A stretch of 64,000 bases of DNA, from contig CAMGYJ010000005.1 of NCBI GenBank assembly GCA_946122785.1, positions 35,826,002 to 35,890,001 on the forward strand. The letters are read 5' to 3'. Source of the stretch: Linum tenue (taxonomy: Eukaryota; Streptophyta; Magnoliopsida; Malpighiales; Linaceae). The notes below the pieces were generated by a model. The model saw only the letters and a program-made list of their open reading frames with translations, was not told the DNA's origin and ran no database searches. The first letter of the stretch is position 1, and each line of letters starts with the position of its first letter. Of this stretch, positions 47,178 through 58,078 are shown in pieces. The translations under genes and the position numbers were made by a program.

Positions 47178-49702
47178 GATCATGTGACTAAAGAGGGTGC
47201 TTAGTTACTTAATTAAATCTCAAAATTAAAAAGTGATAGGAATTTTTAAATTAATGACAGGGGTAGTTTAGATATTATGAAGTATATAAACCGGATTAAC
47301 AAACAGTACAAACATTACAAACTAAAACGACAAAACATACAAATAGATTTACAAACAATACAAAACATACAAACTATACAAACAATACAAACTACACTGA
47401 CAAACACTACAAACCATATAAAATGAAAAAACATCTGGGTTGACTATGGAGGCTCCATCCCTATATAGAGGGTTCCGTTCCAAAGTCAACCGGTTGTTTT
47501 TTTTTTACATACAAATATTACAAACATGGTTGATATATAAATATGACAAACTAGACCAACAAAGTATACAAAATGGAAAAATACAAGGTTGACTTTGGAG
47601 ACTCCATTACTATATGGTGGAGTTTTGTCCAAAAGTCAACCAGATTATTATTAGACATAAAAAAACATTACAAACATGAGTGACAAAAATGGTGACAAAA
47701 ATAACAAAGCTTACAAATATGGCTAAATTACACGTTTGGTCACTCAAATTATACAAATCTTTCACGTTTGCCACCCAAATTATTTTTCTTTCTTGTTCGC
47801 CACTAACTTTACAAATCGTTTCACCATTAGTCACCGGCCGTTACACTCCGTTAAATTTGTCCTACGTGGCAGTCAACTATAAAGTTTGACCATTAACTAG
47901 ATGACGTGGAAATTAAAAAAATTAATTATTTTTCCACCTCATCCTTCCACTTATTTTTCTATATATTTTATCATATTAATTATCTAATAAAAATTAATAA
48001 ACTACAAAGATAATTATCCCCACCAATTATAGTCGCCGCTTCGGTCACCGCCGAGTTGGGGTGCTCGTCGAGGGAGAGACCCGTGGTGGTGTACGCGAAC
48101 CGGTTGGGAATCCGTAGCTGGTGTTTGCTCCGTTTGGTCTTCCCCCAAATTTATTTCCCCGACTCTCGCCATCGACAAACTCGCCGATGAGCGTGGCCGG
48201 CTGTAAAATCTCGGCGGCGTCCTTACCCTCCCTTCGCTACGCCTAAACCCAAACTCGAGAATCCGAGCCCCTCTGTTTCCCTCTCAATTTTACCCAAATA
48301 CTAGGTTTAGCGGCGTGGAGCCTCCGCCTCTCTTAGCTTGACTAGTCCAAACGACCAAACCTATGGCTAGGGAGTGCGACGATCCGAGCTTCAGCGGACA
48401 ATACTACCAATCGGATTGAGAAATTGGAGAGTCGGATGCCTTATGGTGCTTTCACCGCCGACAAGATATTCAGCCTCATCTCCTGCGCCACCGCCAGTCC
48501 CACCGTCCTGTACCTTTCTTCACCCACCACTTTTCTCCATTCCGTCGAGCCTACAATCAAACCGGTAAAAGGAATATTGAAGTTTCACCCTTTCTCTCTT
48601 AGCTAACGTGAAGAATCGCTTCCATTGCCCATTTGGTTAATCTATGCTTCTGGGTGGTTGGTACTCCTCCTCCTCCATCATGTACTCGACCTCCATTCTT
48701 GTAATTTATTAATTTTTATTAAATAAGTAATATGATAAATCATATAACTAAAGCAACGGAATGATGAGGTGGAAAAATGATTTTTCTTTATTTTTTTTAA
48801 TTTCCACGTCATATAATTAACGGTCAAACTTTATAGTTGACTGCCATGTAGGACAAATTTAACGGAGTGTAACGGCCGGTGACTAACGGTGAAACGATTC
48901 GTAAAGTTAGTGACGAATAAGAAAGAAAAATAATTCGAGTGGCAAACATGAAAGAATTGTATAATTTGAGTGACCAAACGTGTAATTTAGCCTTACAAAT
49001 ATTAATAAACTAACAAACATTACAACAAAACAAAGCGTACAAACACTACAAAAAAATCAACAAATAGTACAAAGCATACTAACCGTACAGAATACAACTA
49101 CTTACAATACAAATCAGTAAACTTGTATTACAAACCAATGAATACAAAGTAGACAAACTAGACAAACAAACGTTACGAATTACAATATGTAAATATATAC
49201 AAAATAGTCATATAACCATTACAAATATAATAGACAAAAATGACAAACAAGAATAATAAACAATAGAAGCCAAATTAATATAAAAATTACAAACTAAACT
49301 TATAAACATTACAACATAGGTCGGAAAAAATCACGAATCCAACACTATCGCCGGTAAATCCTACTCCGCCGTAAAGTCGACCGAAAATCTCTCTGTCGAA
49401 CATGACCTTCATCATGGGAATTGGGAGGAGGAAATTCCCGATAAAAATGGACCGCACCTGTGGAGAATGGGACGCCTGATTCATGGCCGGCTGGAAGAGA
49501 TGGGGCATGGAACGGGACGCCAGGAAAATTCTGTCTCGGGGAAGAATTTTAAAATTAATTAAAAATTAAAAAAGTCTATAATTACTACATTATCTTTCAT
49601 TAACTTAGATTAATTGGAATCATTAGATATTAATTAATAAGGTTGAAGTGCTGAGATTCACTTAGCCATGTAACTAAAGAGACCCCTTTAGTCACCTGAT
49701 CT
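47178..49702. mobile_element. Non-autonomous MULE relative, copy 2
   Basis: The duplicate of the element at 39814-42331, with the same arms and TACAAAC arrays. Confidence 0.65.
47721..48992. mobile_element. Pack-MULE-like element, copy 2
   Basis: The duplicate of 40357-41621 with the same arms and the TTACAAATAT flank. The interior (about 48004-48620) has many substitutions and several indels against copy 1. Confidence 0.8.
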
Positions 49703-50583
49703 CAGCCCACGACCCATGAGAGCATTACCTAGAATTAGTGATATGGTGCACCCACCCAATCTCATCCGGCAACATGCCCACTAATTATTATTCATCCAAA
49801 ATTAAAACAAAAAAATTATATTTCCTTTCTGGGTACGGTCCAGCCTATGCGCTGACCCTGTTTGGCTTAATTAATTAAATAAACTCACCTTGTAAATATT
49901 AACAACTGAATGTTAAACACTAAGAAAGAATATTTCGACTGAAAAGGCCTTCACTGTCATAATTAGTAAATATTCCGTTCAATACGCATATATATAGATG
50001 TACGTACTATATCCTTTAAAAAATTTCATATTCGTATTATTGTCGAGTTATTTCATTTTTCCCGTACGTTAGAAATAAAGTAAAATACTCGTACTTACTA
50101 ATTAAGGATCGTATTAAAACACTCTTCAGGTTTGTCGCGTTGCAAGGTTCAGACCACCAGGACTAACCGCTTGATTAGCCGCCCAACATGTACTAATTAA
50201 GTAAGGATCGTATTATACTAAAGCAGCGAAAAATTCAAACATGTACGTCGTGCCTAGCTTAGCTGGCTACGATGCTTCACCAGCTAATTCTTCCCAGTCA
50301 ACGTCGGAGCTCTCTGCTCCATCGGCATTATATATATACATGCATGGAAGCCTTCGTTCATAATTAAGCCAGCAAAAAATTATCAACCAAAAGACAAAAA
50401 GTCCACGGTAGAAAAAGGGGGAAAAACAAGAGATCGAAGCAGCAAAATATATCCATAATGGCAGCAGCTGCTAATCATCGTCGTCAAAGCAGAAGAAGAA
50501 GTACTTCTCCTGATATACGCACCATCGTTCCCTTGCTTCTGGTCGTCATCGTCTTGTTATCGTCGGCTGATGATAGTAAGATG

Positions 50584-50730
50584 TATTAGGGAGAATTCCC
50601 GATAGTTATTGTATTACTTGTCCTACAAGTTGTCCTTCTCCTACTTGTACTTGTATTCTACACCTCTGTACTCATGTATAAATAGTTGCCTCATCAATAA
50701 TAGAACACACAGCTTATTGCAAACCTTACA
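50584..50730 (+). repeat. 5' LTR of the copia element
   Basis: 147 bp, TATTAGGG...CCTTACA, with a TATA-like TATAAATA in its second half. Confidence 0.9.
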
Positions 50731-50742
50731 TGGTATCAGAGC
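50731..50742 (+). other. Primer-binding site of the copia element
   Basis: TGGTATCAGAGC, complementary to the 3' end of initiator Met-tRNA, directly follows the LTR. Confidence 0.9.
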
Positions 50743-50782
50743 AGGTTGCGAACCCTAGCCTCTGATTTTTTTTCCTTTCGTC

Positions 50783-53700
50783 ATGGCAACCGAATCCGCC
50801 GTCACGTCTGAGTCTTCCGGCCCGGCGCCGTCGTCTGAAGCGCAGCTGGTCACGTTCAACCCAGCTGCTTCTCTTCCCCTCAAGCTGACCGCCACCAATT
50901 TCCCATCCTGGCGAGCTCAATTGTTCTCTCTTCTTTATGGTTTGGACCTTCATGGCTATCTTGACGGCACCGTCGTTCCTCCTGCGGCTGAGATCCTTGT
51001 CAACAACATTCAGACTCGGAACCCAGCCTACCTCCATTGGTTTCGTCAAGACAAACTGCTGCTCAATGGCATCTTTGCCTCGGTGTCTCCTGAAATTGTT
51101 CCATTCATCTCCTCTGCTGAAACGTCGAAGGCTGCATGGGATACCCTCCAAAGCACTTATGCGGGGACTTCTTACTCGCGGATCATGACTCTCCGCGACC
51201 GTCTTCATGGAGAAAAGCGCGGCGATCGTGATGTGGCCACATACGTTCAGGCCCTTCGCTCGCGCGCCACTGACCTTGCTCTAGCTGGTGAAGCTGTTCG
51301 TAACGAGGAGCTGGTCACCATCTGTCTTCGTGGGCTTGGTGTTGAGTACCAAGAATTTGCTGCTGGGATCCGCGCTCGTGACGTGCCGCCCCGCCTTGAA
51401 GACCTGCTGGATCGCCTTCAAGCTCTTGAGGCTGATCTTCGGGCTACACGCCCACCTGTTGATTCTCCTGCCACCGCTTACACCACTCAACGTGGACGAG
51501 GTCGCGGTCGCCGTGGAGGCTATCCTGGCCGTGGTGGAGGTCGTGGCTCACCTTCCTCCTCCTATTCTGTTCCGTCATCCCCTGCCAGCTCTCCTTCGTC
51601 CTGGGATTCAAGTCCTCGTCCGGATGATGACACACCCCGACGTTCTCGGGTCTTCTGTCAATATTGCGAGAAGCCCGGCCACACCGCCAAGATGTGTTTC
51701 CAGCTCTTTCCGCACAAGCGGCCTCCACAGGCTAATTACACTCAGCATCCGCAGCAGGCTCCCCCCTCGACTGATGGCCCGTGGCTGATGGACACCGCCG
51801 CCACTCACCACGTCACAAATAATCTCGGCAATCTCTCCCTCTATTCCGACTACAACGGCCCTGATGAAATTTATCTGGGTGATGGTTCAGGTTTGAGGAT
51901 TACACATATTGGGTCATCTTCTCTTGCTACTAAGACTGGTTCTCTTGAATTAAAGTCTATGTTATGTGTACCTGCGATTCAGCATCGTTTACTATCAGTT
52001 GCTAAACTCTGCCGAGCTAATCCAGTCTCTGTTGAATTTTTTGCTGATTCGTTCATTGTGAAGGACCTAAACACGGGGGCGCGACTGCTGACCGGAAGGA
52101 ACAAAGGTGATACTTATGAGCTCCCAGGAGGTTCGACTGCTGTTCGTGTTGCCCTAGTTACAACCCGTCATTCGTCTGACTCCTGGCATCGACGTTTAGG
52201 CCATCCCTCCTCCAAATCCTTGTCTCGCCTGCTTCAAACCCATTCACTACCTCACTCGTCTCGGTCTTTGTCTCCTTGCAATTCCTGTTTGTCCAATAAA
52301 AGTCACAAACTTCCGTTTGGTGACTCGAGTCTTTCTAGTAGTCGGCCACTTGATTTGTTATTCTCGGATGTTTGGGGTCCTGCCCCTGTCACTTCTGTTG
52401 ATGGATATTCCTATTATCTTGTTATTGTCGATCACTTTACTCGTTATTCGTGGATATATCCTCTCAAGCTTAAGTCTGATGTGCTCTCTGTTTTTCTTGC
52501 GTTCAAAACTCTTGTAGAAAACTACTTTAGTACTACCATTCGTAGACTTTACACCGATGGTGGTGGTGAGTTTCAAAAGCTCAAATCGTCCCTCATCCAA
52601 AGTGGCATCACCCATCTTCTCACACCACCTCACACTCCTCAACACAATGGCTTGTCTGAACGCAAGCATCGTCATATCGTCGAGACTGGCATCACTCTCC
52701 TTCACCAGGCTCATTTACCCCTCACCTATTGGTCCTATGCTTTTACCACTGCAGTCTTCCTCATAAATCGCCTTCCCTCATCTGCTCTTCGCGGGCAAAT
52801 TCCCTTCACTGTCTTGTTCAATGAAACTCCCCGGTACACCAAACTTCGTGTGTTCGGCTGCCTCTGTTACCCCTGGTTACGACCCTACAGCACAAACAAA
52901 CTTCAACCCCGCTCTCGCCCCTGCATCTTCCTTGGTTACTCCCATCAACAAAGCGCCTATAAGTGTCTTGATCCGGCCACCGGTCGTGTTTTCATTTCCC
53001 GTCATGTATCCTTTGTCGAGTCTCAATTTCCTGGTGTCGCGTCCTCTTGTGTTCCTCTCGATGCTGCCACTTCCACTTCTTCGTGGCTCACGTCCATCAT
53101 TCCTGCTGTCTCCTTTATTCCAAGCCCTGTTACCGTCCAGCCTCCTGTCTCGGCATCATCTTCCTCTGATCAGCAGTCCCCCCGCTCACCTCACATGGAC
53201 GGGTCAGCATCCTCCCCATCCCTGGATGCTAGTTCGCCACCGAACTCCTCGCCACCACAGTCTCCGACACCGCCTCCTCCGCCTCCTCCTCCACCTCGGC
53301 ATCCTATGAGAACTCGAGCCAAGAACAACATTATTAAACCTAACCCCAAGTATGCTTCTGTTGTTACTTCGCAGGTGTCGCCTCCCACTGAACCGAGCTC
53401 TGTCAAAGAGGCTCTTCGCCATGAGGTATGGCGTGCGGCCCTCAAGACTGAACATGGCGCTTTGCTAGCCAACCGGACATGGGATCTTGTTCCCCGCTTA
53501 CCTCACTACAATGTCGTTGGTTGTCGTTGGATTTTTCGCATCAAATGGCGTCCTGATGGTGGTATTGAACGTTTTAAGGCTCGTCTGGTCGCTAAAGGGT
53601 TTCATCAGCGGGCTGGTGTTGATTTTCATGAGACCTTCAGTCCCGTCTTGAAGCCAGTAACAGTACGGACTGTCTTCACCCTTGCTCTCTCTTCCAACTG

Positions 53701-54958
53701 GCCTATCTATCAGTTCGATGTCAACAACGCATTCCTTCAGGGACCGTTGCAGGAAGAGGTCTACATGACCCAGCCACCTGGTTTTCGCGATCCGGCCCAT
53801 CCCGACCATGTGTGTCGTCTCCGACGAGCTATCTATGGTCTCCGTCAGGCTCCTCGTGCATGGTATGATGCCCTCAGTGCCTTTCTCATTTCCTGTGGTT
53901 TTGTCAAGACATGCTCCGATGCCTCGCTCTTTGTGTACTCCCGAAATGGTGTTCAAGCATACTTTCTTATGTACGTTGATGATTTGCTGCTCACGGGTAA
54001 TGATGCCTCCTTTCTCCGCTCGTTCCAAGACAAGCTCTCGGCCGAATTCTCTCTCAAACAGCTCGGCCATGTTCACTATTTCCTTGGCATAGAAGTCATT
54101 CCCACTGCATCCGGGTTCTTACTGTCTCAACATAAATATATCAATGATCTGCTTACACGGTTTCAGATGCACGAAGCTCGACCTACCCCTACGCCACTCA
54201 CGTCCACTGCTCGACTCACTGTCTCCACAGGGACTGCCCCGGCTGATGCCACACTCTATCGTCAGGTGGTTGGCGCACTTCAGTACCTTGTCACCACGCG
54301 CCCCGATGTGGCTTTTGCGGTTAACAAGTTGTCTCAGTACATGCATGCACCGTCGACAGAGCACTGGCAGCATGTGAAACGACTTCTTCGTTATATTGCA
54401 GGTACTCGAGCCATTGGACTTCAAATTCGGCGGCAGTCCACTCCCCTTACACTTCGAGTGTTCTCTGACTCCGACTGGGCTGGTGATCTTGACGATCGCA
54501 CTTCTACCTCGGGGTTCTTGATATATCTTGGAGACACTCTCGTCTCCTGGAAGTCCAAGAAACAACGTACTGTTGCCCGCTCTAGTACTGAGGCTGAATA
54601 TCGTGCGTTGGCACTGGCTGCATCTGAGACTGTCTGGCTCCAGAATCTACTCACTGAACTTCATTATACTCTTCCTCAGGCACCGACCATTTTTTGTGAT
54701 AATCTGGGGGCAATTCACTTCAGTTCGAATCCCGTTTTCCATTCTCGAATGAAACATCTTGCTCTCGACTATCATTTTGTGAGACAGCTGGTCACTTCGA
54801 AGGCTCTTCAGCTCCGTCACGTACCTACCGCATCTCAATTAGCTGATGTTCTCACCAAAGCACTTCCCTCTACTCGATTTTGCCTTTTGCGTTCCAAGAT
54901 TGGTCTTGCTGACGCGTCGTCCATCTTGCGGGGGCGTATTAGGGAGAATTCCCGATAG
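50783..54958 (+). CDS. Ty1/copia gag-pol polyprotein, 1391 aa
   Basis: A single frame, open throughout. Gag (UBN2-type, residues about 30-220) leads to a Gly/Arg-rich linker and a CCHC knuckle CQYCEKPGHTAKMC (about 291-304). The aspartic protease signature is WLMDTAATHHVT (about 333-344). The integrase HHCC domain starts WHRRLGHPSS (about 470), and its catalytic core has FSDVWGP, YTDGGGEF and the QHNGLSERKH region. Integrase before reverse transcriptase is the copia order. The RT holds YMTQPPGF and the catalytic YVDD (about 1062). The RNase H has SDSDWAGDLDDR and SSTEAEYRAL. The ORF ends 22 bp inside the 3' LTR. Every key motif is present, so activity is plausible. Confidence 0.95.
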   Translation: MATESAVTSESSGPAPSSEAQLVTFNPAASLPLKLTATNFPSWRAQLFSLLYGLDLHGYLDGTVVPPAAEILVNNIQTRNPAYLHWFRQDKLLLNGIFASVSPEIVPFISSAETSKAAWDTLQSTYAGTSYSRIMTLRDRLHGEKRGDRDVATYVQALRSRATDLALAGEAVRNEELVTICLRGLGVEYQEFAAGIRARDVPPRLEDLLDRLQALEADLRATRPPVDSPATAYTTQRGRGRGRRGGYPGRGGGRGSPSSSYSVPSSPASSPSSWDSSPRPDDDTPRRSRVFCQYCEKPGHTAKMCFQLFPHKRPPQANYTQHPQQAPPSTDGPWLMDTAATHHVTNNLGNLSLYSDYNGPDEIYLGDGSGLRITHIGSSSLATKTGSLELKSMLCVPAIQHRLLSVAKLCRANPVSVEFFADSFIVKDLNTGARLLTGRNKGDTYELPGGSTAVRVALVTTRHSSDSWHRRLGHPSSKSLSRLLQTHSLPHSSRSLSPCNSCLSNKSHKLPFGDSSLSSSRPLDLLFSDVWGPAPVTSVDGYSYYLVIVDHFTRYSWIYPLKLKSDVLSVFLAFKTLVENYFSTTIRRLYTDGGGEFQKLKSSLIQSGITHLLTPPHTPQHNGLSERKHRHIVETGITLLHQAHLPLTYWSYAFTTAVFLINRLPSSALRGQIPFTVLFNETPRYTKLRVFGCLCYPWLRPYSTNKLQPRSRPCIFLGYSHQQSAYKCLDPATGRVFISRHVSFVESQFPGVASSCVPLDAATSTSSWLTSIIPAVSFIPSPVTVQPPVSASSSSDQQSPRSPHMDGSASSPSLDASSPPNSSPPQSPTPPPPPPPPPRHPMRTRAKNNIIKPNPKYASVVTSQVSPPTEPSSVKEALRHEVWRAALKTEHGALLANRTWDLVPRLPHYNVVGCRWIFRIKWRPDGGIERFKARLVAKGFHQRAGVDFHETFSPVLKPVTVRTVFTLALSSNWPIYQFDVNNAFLQGPLQEEVYMTQPPGFRDPAHPDHVCRLRRAIYGLRQAPRAWYDALSAFLISCGFVKTCSDASLFVYSRNGVQAYFLMYVDDLLLTGNDASFLRSFQDKLSAEFSLKQLGHVHYFLGIEVIPTASGFLLSQHKYINDLLTRFQMHEARPTPTPLTSTARLTVSTGTAPADATLYRQVVGALQYLVTTRPDVAFAVNKLSQYMHAPSTEHWQHVKRLLRYIAGTRAIGLQIRRQSTPLTLRVFSDSDWAGDLDDRTSTSGFLIYLGDTLVSWKSKKQRTVARSSTEAEYRALALAASETVWLQNLLTELHYTLPQAPTIFCDNLGAIHFSSNPVFHSRMKHLALDYHFVRQLVTSKALQLRHVPTASQLADVLTKALPSTRFCLLRSKIGLADASSILRGRIRENSR

Positions 54959-55083
54959 TTATTGTATTACTTGTCCTACAAGTTGTCCTTCTCCTACTTG
55001 TACTTGTATTCTACACCTCTGTACTCATGTATAAATAGTTGCCTCATCAATAATAGAACACACAGCTTATTGCAAACCTTACA
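54937..55083 (+). repeat. 3' LTR of the copia element
   Basis: Identical to the 5' LTR. TATAAATA at 55030-55037 lies about 50 bp before the ATG at 55086, so it could drive the downstream half of the split peptide gene. Confidence 0.9.
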
Positions 55084-55253
55084 AGATGGTGTTGGTGGCA
55101 GCAGCCAGACGAGTTCCCGCCGCCGCGCCGGGAAAGAGCACCGCTGCTGATAATAAGGAGGAGTACGAGGGGATAGTTGCGGTGAGCAAGCGGTCTGCTA
55201 GGGGAAGTTCATCAAGAAGCAGCGGACACGGCGGTCCTCGTCCCTGGCACTAA

Positions 55254-56666
55254 TTCAAACGCATCATAGATGAGATTATCGGAAGTTGTTCATATTTACC
55301 TCGATCCTTCCATGAACTGTTGTGAATTCTTCGTCCAAATCATGCAAACTCTCTTTGTTTATAATTATATGATGTCACTTGCTTTAAGAAAAAAATAAAT
55401 AAAGTATGGTGTTCTTTTTTATTATTCGTATATTTCAAAAGTTGTGACTATGAAAGTGTATTTTGTTTTCAAATTATCATATGTAATGGATTAAATGAAG
55501 TGGATCAACCTTCAACTTATTTCTCTACTTGATGAATGTATAAATCAACCAAGTTATGAACCGAATCTTCTATTGTAATATAATATCCAATCGACGGTAA
55601 ATTTGTCTCTCAATCTTGCTAATCAAAACCAAACCAATACCTACAAAATGTAGTTGTAATTATGGTTTAAATAGGGGTGGACAATGGGTGAGTTGGGTGG
55701 TCTCAAATTGACACACCCGCTTATTAACGAGTTGATACAATTTTGACTCGCTATGACTCACATTCTTCTTCAAATTGGTGGATGGGTGGTGGCTGAATGA
55801 GATTGAGTTGTGGGTTAACATAATATTTATGAGAAATTCCTCACAAATTAAGAAGACACTAGCAATTTAGATACTTCTCATTTTGTATCCTGTGGATCCG
55901 TATAATACTCGTGACATGTCAAATTTTTTATTATCACTCATATCAATTTTTCGGATGACCACTTTCAATAAAATATTCGTTGGCATAAAAAACAAAGTCA
56001 CTGACCACATATTCTTATGAAGAAAAGGCTCTTTACATGTGCATATTTCAATTGTTTCGCAGAGTTATCAAAGTTTTCAATAATCCATCACGTAATTGAG
56101 TAAAGAAAATTGACGATCTTTATGAATTTGACACCATTAGTAGTTTATAACTTGCATACCAATATCAAATTGATATTACATAACGTAATAATCAATAGTA
56201 ATAGCTCACAATATATCTTTTCTTTATTTACTACCATTAAAAGTCGATGGTAAGTGTGTGATGTGGTTATGAAATATGATGGTTATTCGATAGTATAAAC
56301 AAGAAACAATTCCTTATTATGTGAAAGTGAGATGTGAGTCATTTGTGTGACTCGCAAATCATAACCCATCCATCACTCACTCGCTCGAATAAGTCCGTGC
56401 AGAAATATTTTTATCGTTTAATTTACTTTGTAGTGAAAGGGCTATGAGTTATGACTTATGAATTGGAGATAATTCGACTTGCTAAAATTATAAAAAAAAA
56501 GATGGTTCAGGATAGGGCTCATAACCCTTGGTTATACACTCTTTCATAACTAAATCAGCTGGAACTTTGAATTTAAGTGGGTTGAGAAAATTCAGATTTA
56601 AAGGTTGAAAATTAATGACTTTTTATTTTCTCTAATTTCTTAATAGACTCTTATCTTCTTCGTTCT
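55254..56666. other. Intergenic part of the duplication, copy 2
   Basis: The counterpart of 43378-45862 without the hAT insertion. No gene seen. Confidence 0.5.
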
Positions 56667-56881
56667 AACTTGGATATTTATTTTTTTGCACAGATGGAAC
56701 GAGTTTTTTGTGCTCTACAAAATGAAATCCATTTTCAATATTTTTTGAGAAAAAAATTTCATGGCTCTCATTTCCAAAATGGTATCTCCTTCGTTTTTAA
56801 GTCGTTTTTGAAAATATTTGCACATAAGGAACGAGTTCACCATGATCTATTGGATCTACAAATTTCTGGGGGGGAATACAG

Positions 56882-58070
56882 TAGGGGTGGGCATCCGGTT
56901 CGATAAACTCGAACCGAAACCGATCTCGACCGAACTGAAACCGAAATCATTCTATTATGTTCGAAATTCGGAAAGGAAATGTTGATAGTTCGGAAACCAA
57001 AGTTCTTTCAACCGAACCGAGATTCCGAACTCTCGACCGAAAAAACCGAAATAAATAAACATAAGCCCAAAACTCATCCCTGTTTCCGTTTCCCCCAATT
57101 CCCTAAGCCCAAATGAAACCCCACTAACTCCATAGCCCAAATGAAACCTTATCTAACTAAGCCCAATCAAAACCCTAACACACTAAGCCCCCACATACAA
57201 CCCTATCCCCTCTACCTCTCCCCTGCCTCTCGATTCTCAGCTCTCTGAATTGCCGCCGCCGCCAGCCAAGTGCCAACCAACCTCCAACCAAAACACGCTT
57301 CTCATCTCGTGCCTTCAACCTCCAACTTGCCTCCCCTTCAATCCCATCGCGCCGTCGACTTCGCTTCACCGCCTCTCGCTCCCATCAAATCCGGCGGTGG
57401 CTTGAGCGGCGGAGGGACTACCGTCGACGCGACCGCCCTGCCTCTCTATTCCTCTCAGTTTTCAATCTCTCGAGTCTCGAAGCTTTCTTTTCCTCCTGGA
57501 TCAAATCAGAGACGAAGTTACTGAATCTAGATAGAGAAAATCAAGCCAAAATAAGCATGCATGCTTGGATCTAAACCCTACTAACCTCTAACATTCGTTG
57601 TCGCCATCACTGGGTTCTTCTCTCCGTGACTTCGTCAATCTCCATCGCCGCCTGCACCTGTGTTGCTCTCTCCATCAATCGCCGTTGCCGCCGAGTCCAA
57701 GGAGGAGAAATCGCCGCCGAGTCCAGCAAGGGGAGGGGAAATCGCCGCCGCTTTGTGCTCTGAGGTGAGAGAGAGAAGAAGAAAGAAAGAGAGAGAAGAA
57801 GAAGAAGAAGAAGAAGAAGAAGAGAAGAAGAAGAAGAAGAAGAAGAAGAAAGAATTCTTCTGCGTAATAGAAATGGTGAATGGAGAGATACTCTAAGTGG
57901 GAGAGAGAGGATAAGTGGGGGAGAGAATGAGGGTTTCTGAAACTTCGGTGGGGGGATCAAAACCGATCCGAACCGAGATATATTTTGGTTTGACCCATGC
58001 ACTACTTCGGGGAGTCGGTAATCATGTGTTTGGTTCGGTTTGAACCGAACCGACCGAATGCCCACCCCTA
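56882..58070. mobile_element. Non-autonomous hAT-like element, 1189 bp
   Basis: Inverted ends TAGGGGTGGGCATCCGG / reverse TAGGGGTGGGCATTCGG, rich in CGGTTCGG-type motifs, with octamers GAATACAG (56874-56881) and GAATAGAG (58071-58078) that differ at one base. The interior has GC-rich, exon-like DNA (57230-57760) and a GAA tract. The Ser- and Leu-rich frames there have no domain, so I call it captured or low-complexity DNA. Confidence 0.75.
57775..57853 (+). repeat. (GAA)n microsatellite
   Basis: GAA/GA-rich tract interrupted once, inside the hAT element. Confidence 0.9.
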
Positions 58071-58078
58071 GAATAGAG

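Larger units (their letters stand above)
50584..55083 (+). mobile_element. Intact Ty1/copia element, Ale/Retrofit-like, identical LTRs
   Basis: A 4.5-kb element with 147-bp LTRs at 50584-50730 and 54937-55083 that read identical base for base, and target copies AGATG at 50579-50583 and 55084-55088. The LTRs begin TA rather than TG and end CA. A PBS (TGGTATCAGAGC) follows directly at 50731, and a G-rich tract (TTGCGGGGGCG) ends at 54936. One uninterrupted gag-pol frame fills the interior. Small size, very short LTRs and a single ORF fit the Ale/Retrofit lineage. All evidence points to a recent insertion. Confidence 0.9.
50458..55253 (+). pseudogene. Peptide precursor 4, split by the copia insertion
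   Basis: The duplicate of the gene at 43087-43377. Coding sequence from 50458 runs to ...DDSKM at 50583, where the 5' LTR adds Tyr and a TAG stop (50587-50589). The 5' part would thus make a 43-residue product consisting essentially of the leader. The rest continues after the element at 55086-55253 with the core intact. The target copy AGATG provides an ATG in the correct frame (55086-55088), so the downstream piece could be read as 55 residues without a signal peptide. The N-terminal half is base-identical to copy 1 as far as I read it. Confidence 0.9.
45863..56666. repeat. Tandem segmental duplication, copy 2
   Basis: Matches 38499-45862 with an offset of 7364 bp on the left (e.g. 40246 to 47610) and 7371 bp after the MULE interior (e.g. 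43087 to 50458). It carries the copia insertion (50584-55083) and lacks the hAT insertion. Downstream similarity ends near CGTTCTAA at 56668. Confidence 0.9.

Noticed and set aside
38499..56666. Assembly duplication instead of a real one
   Set aside because: The copies carry different insertions (hAT with its own TSD, copia with its own TSD) and a diverged MULE interior, so they are not one locus assembled twice.
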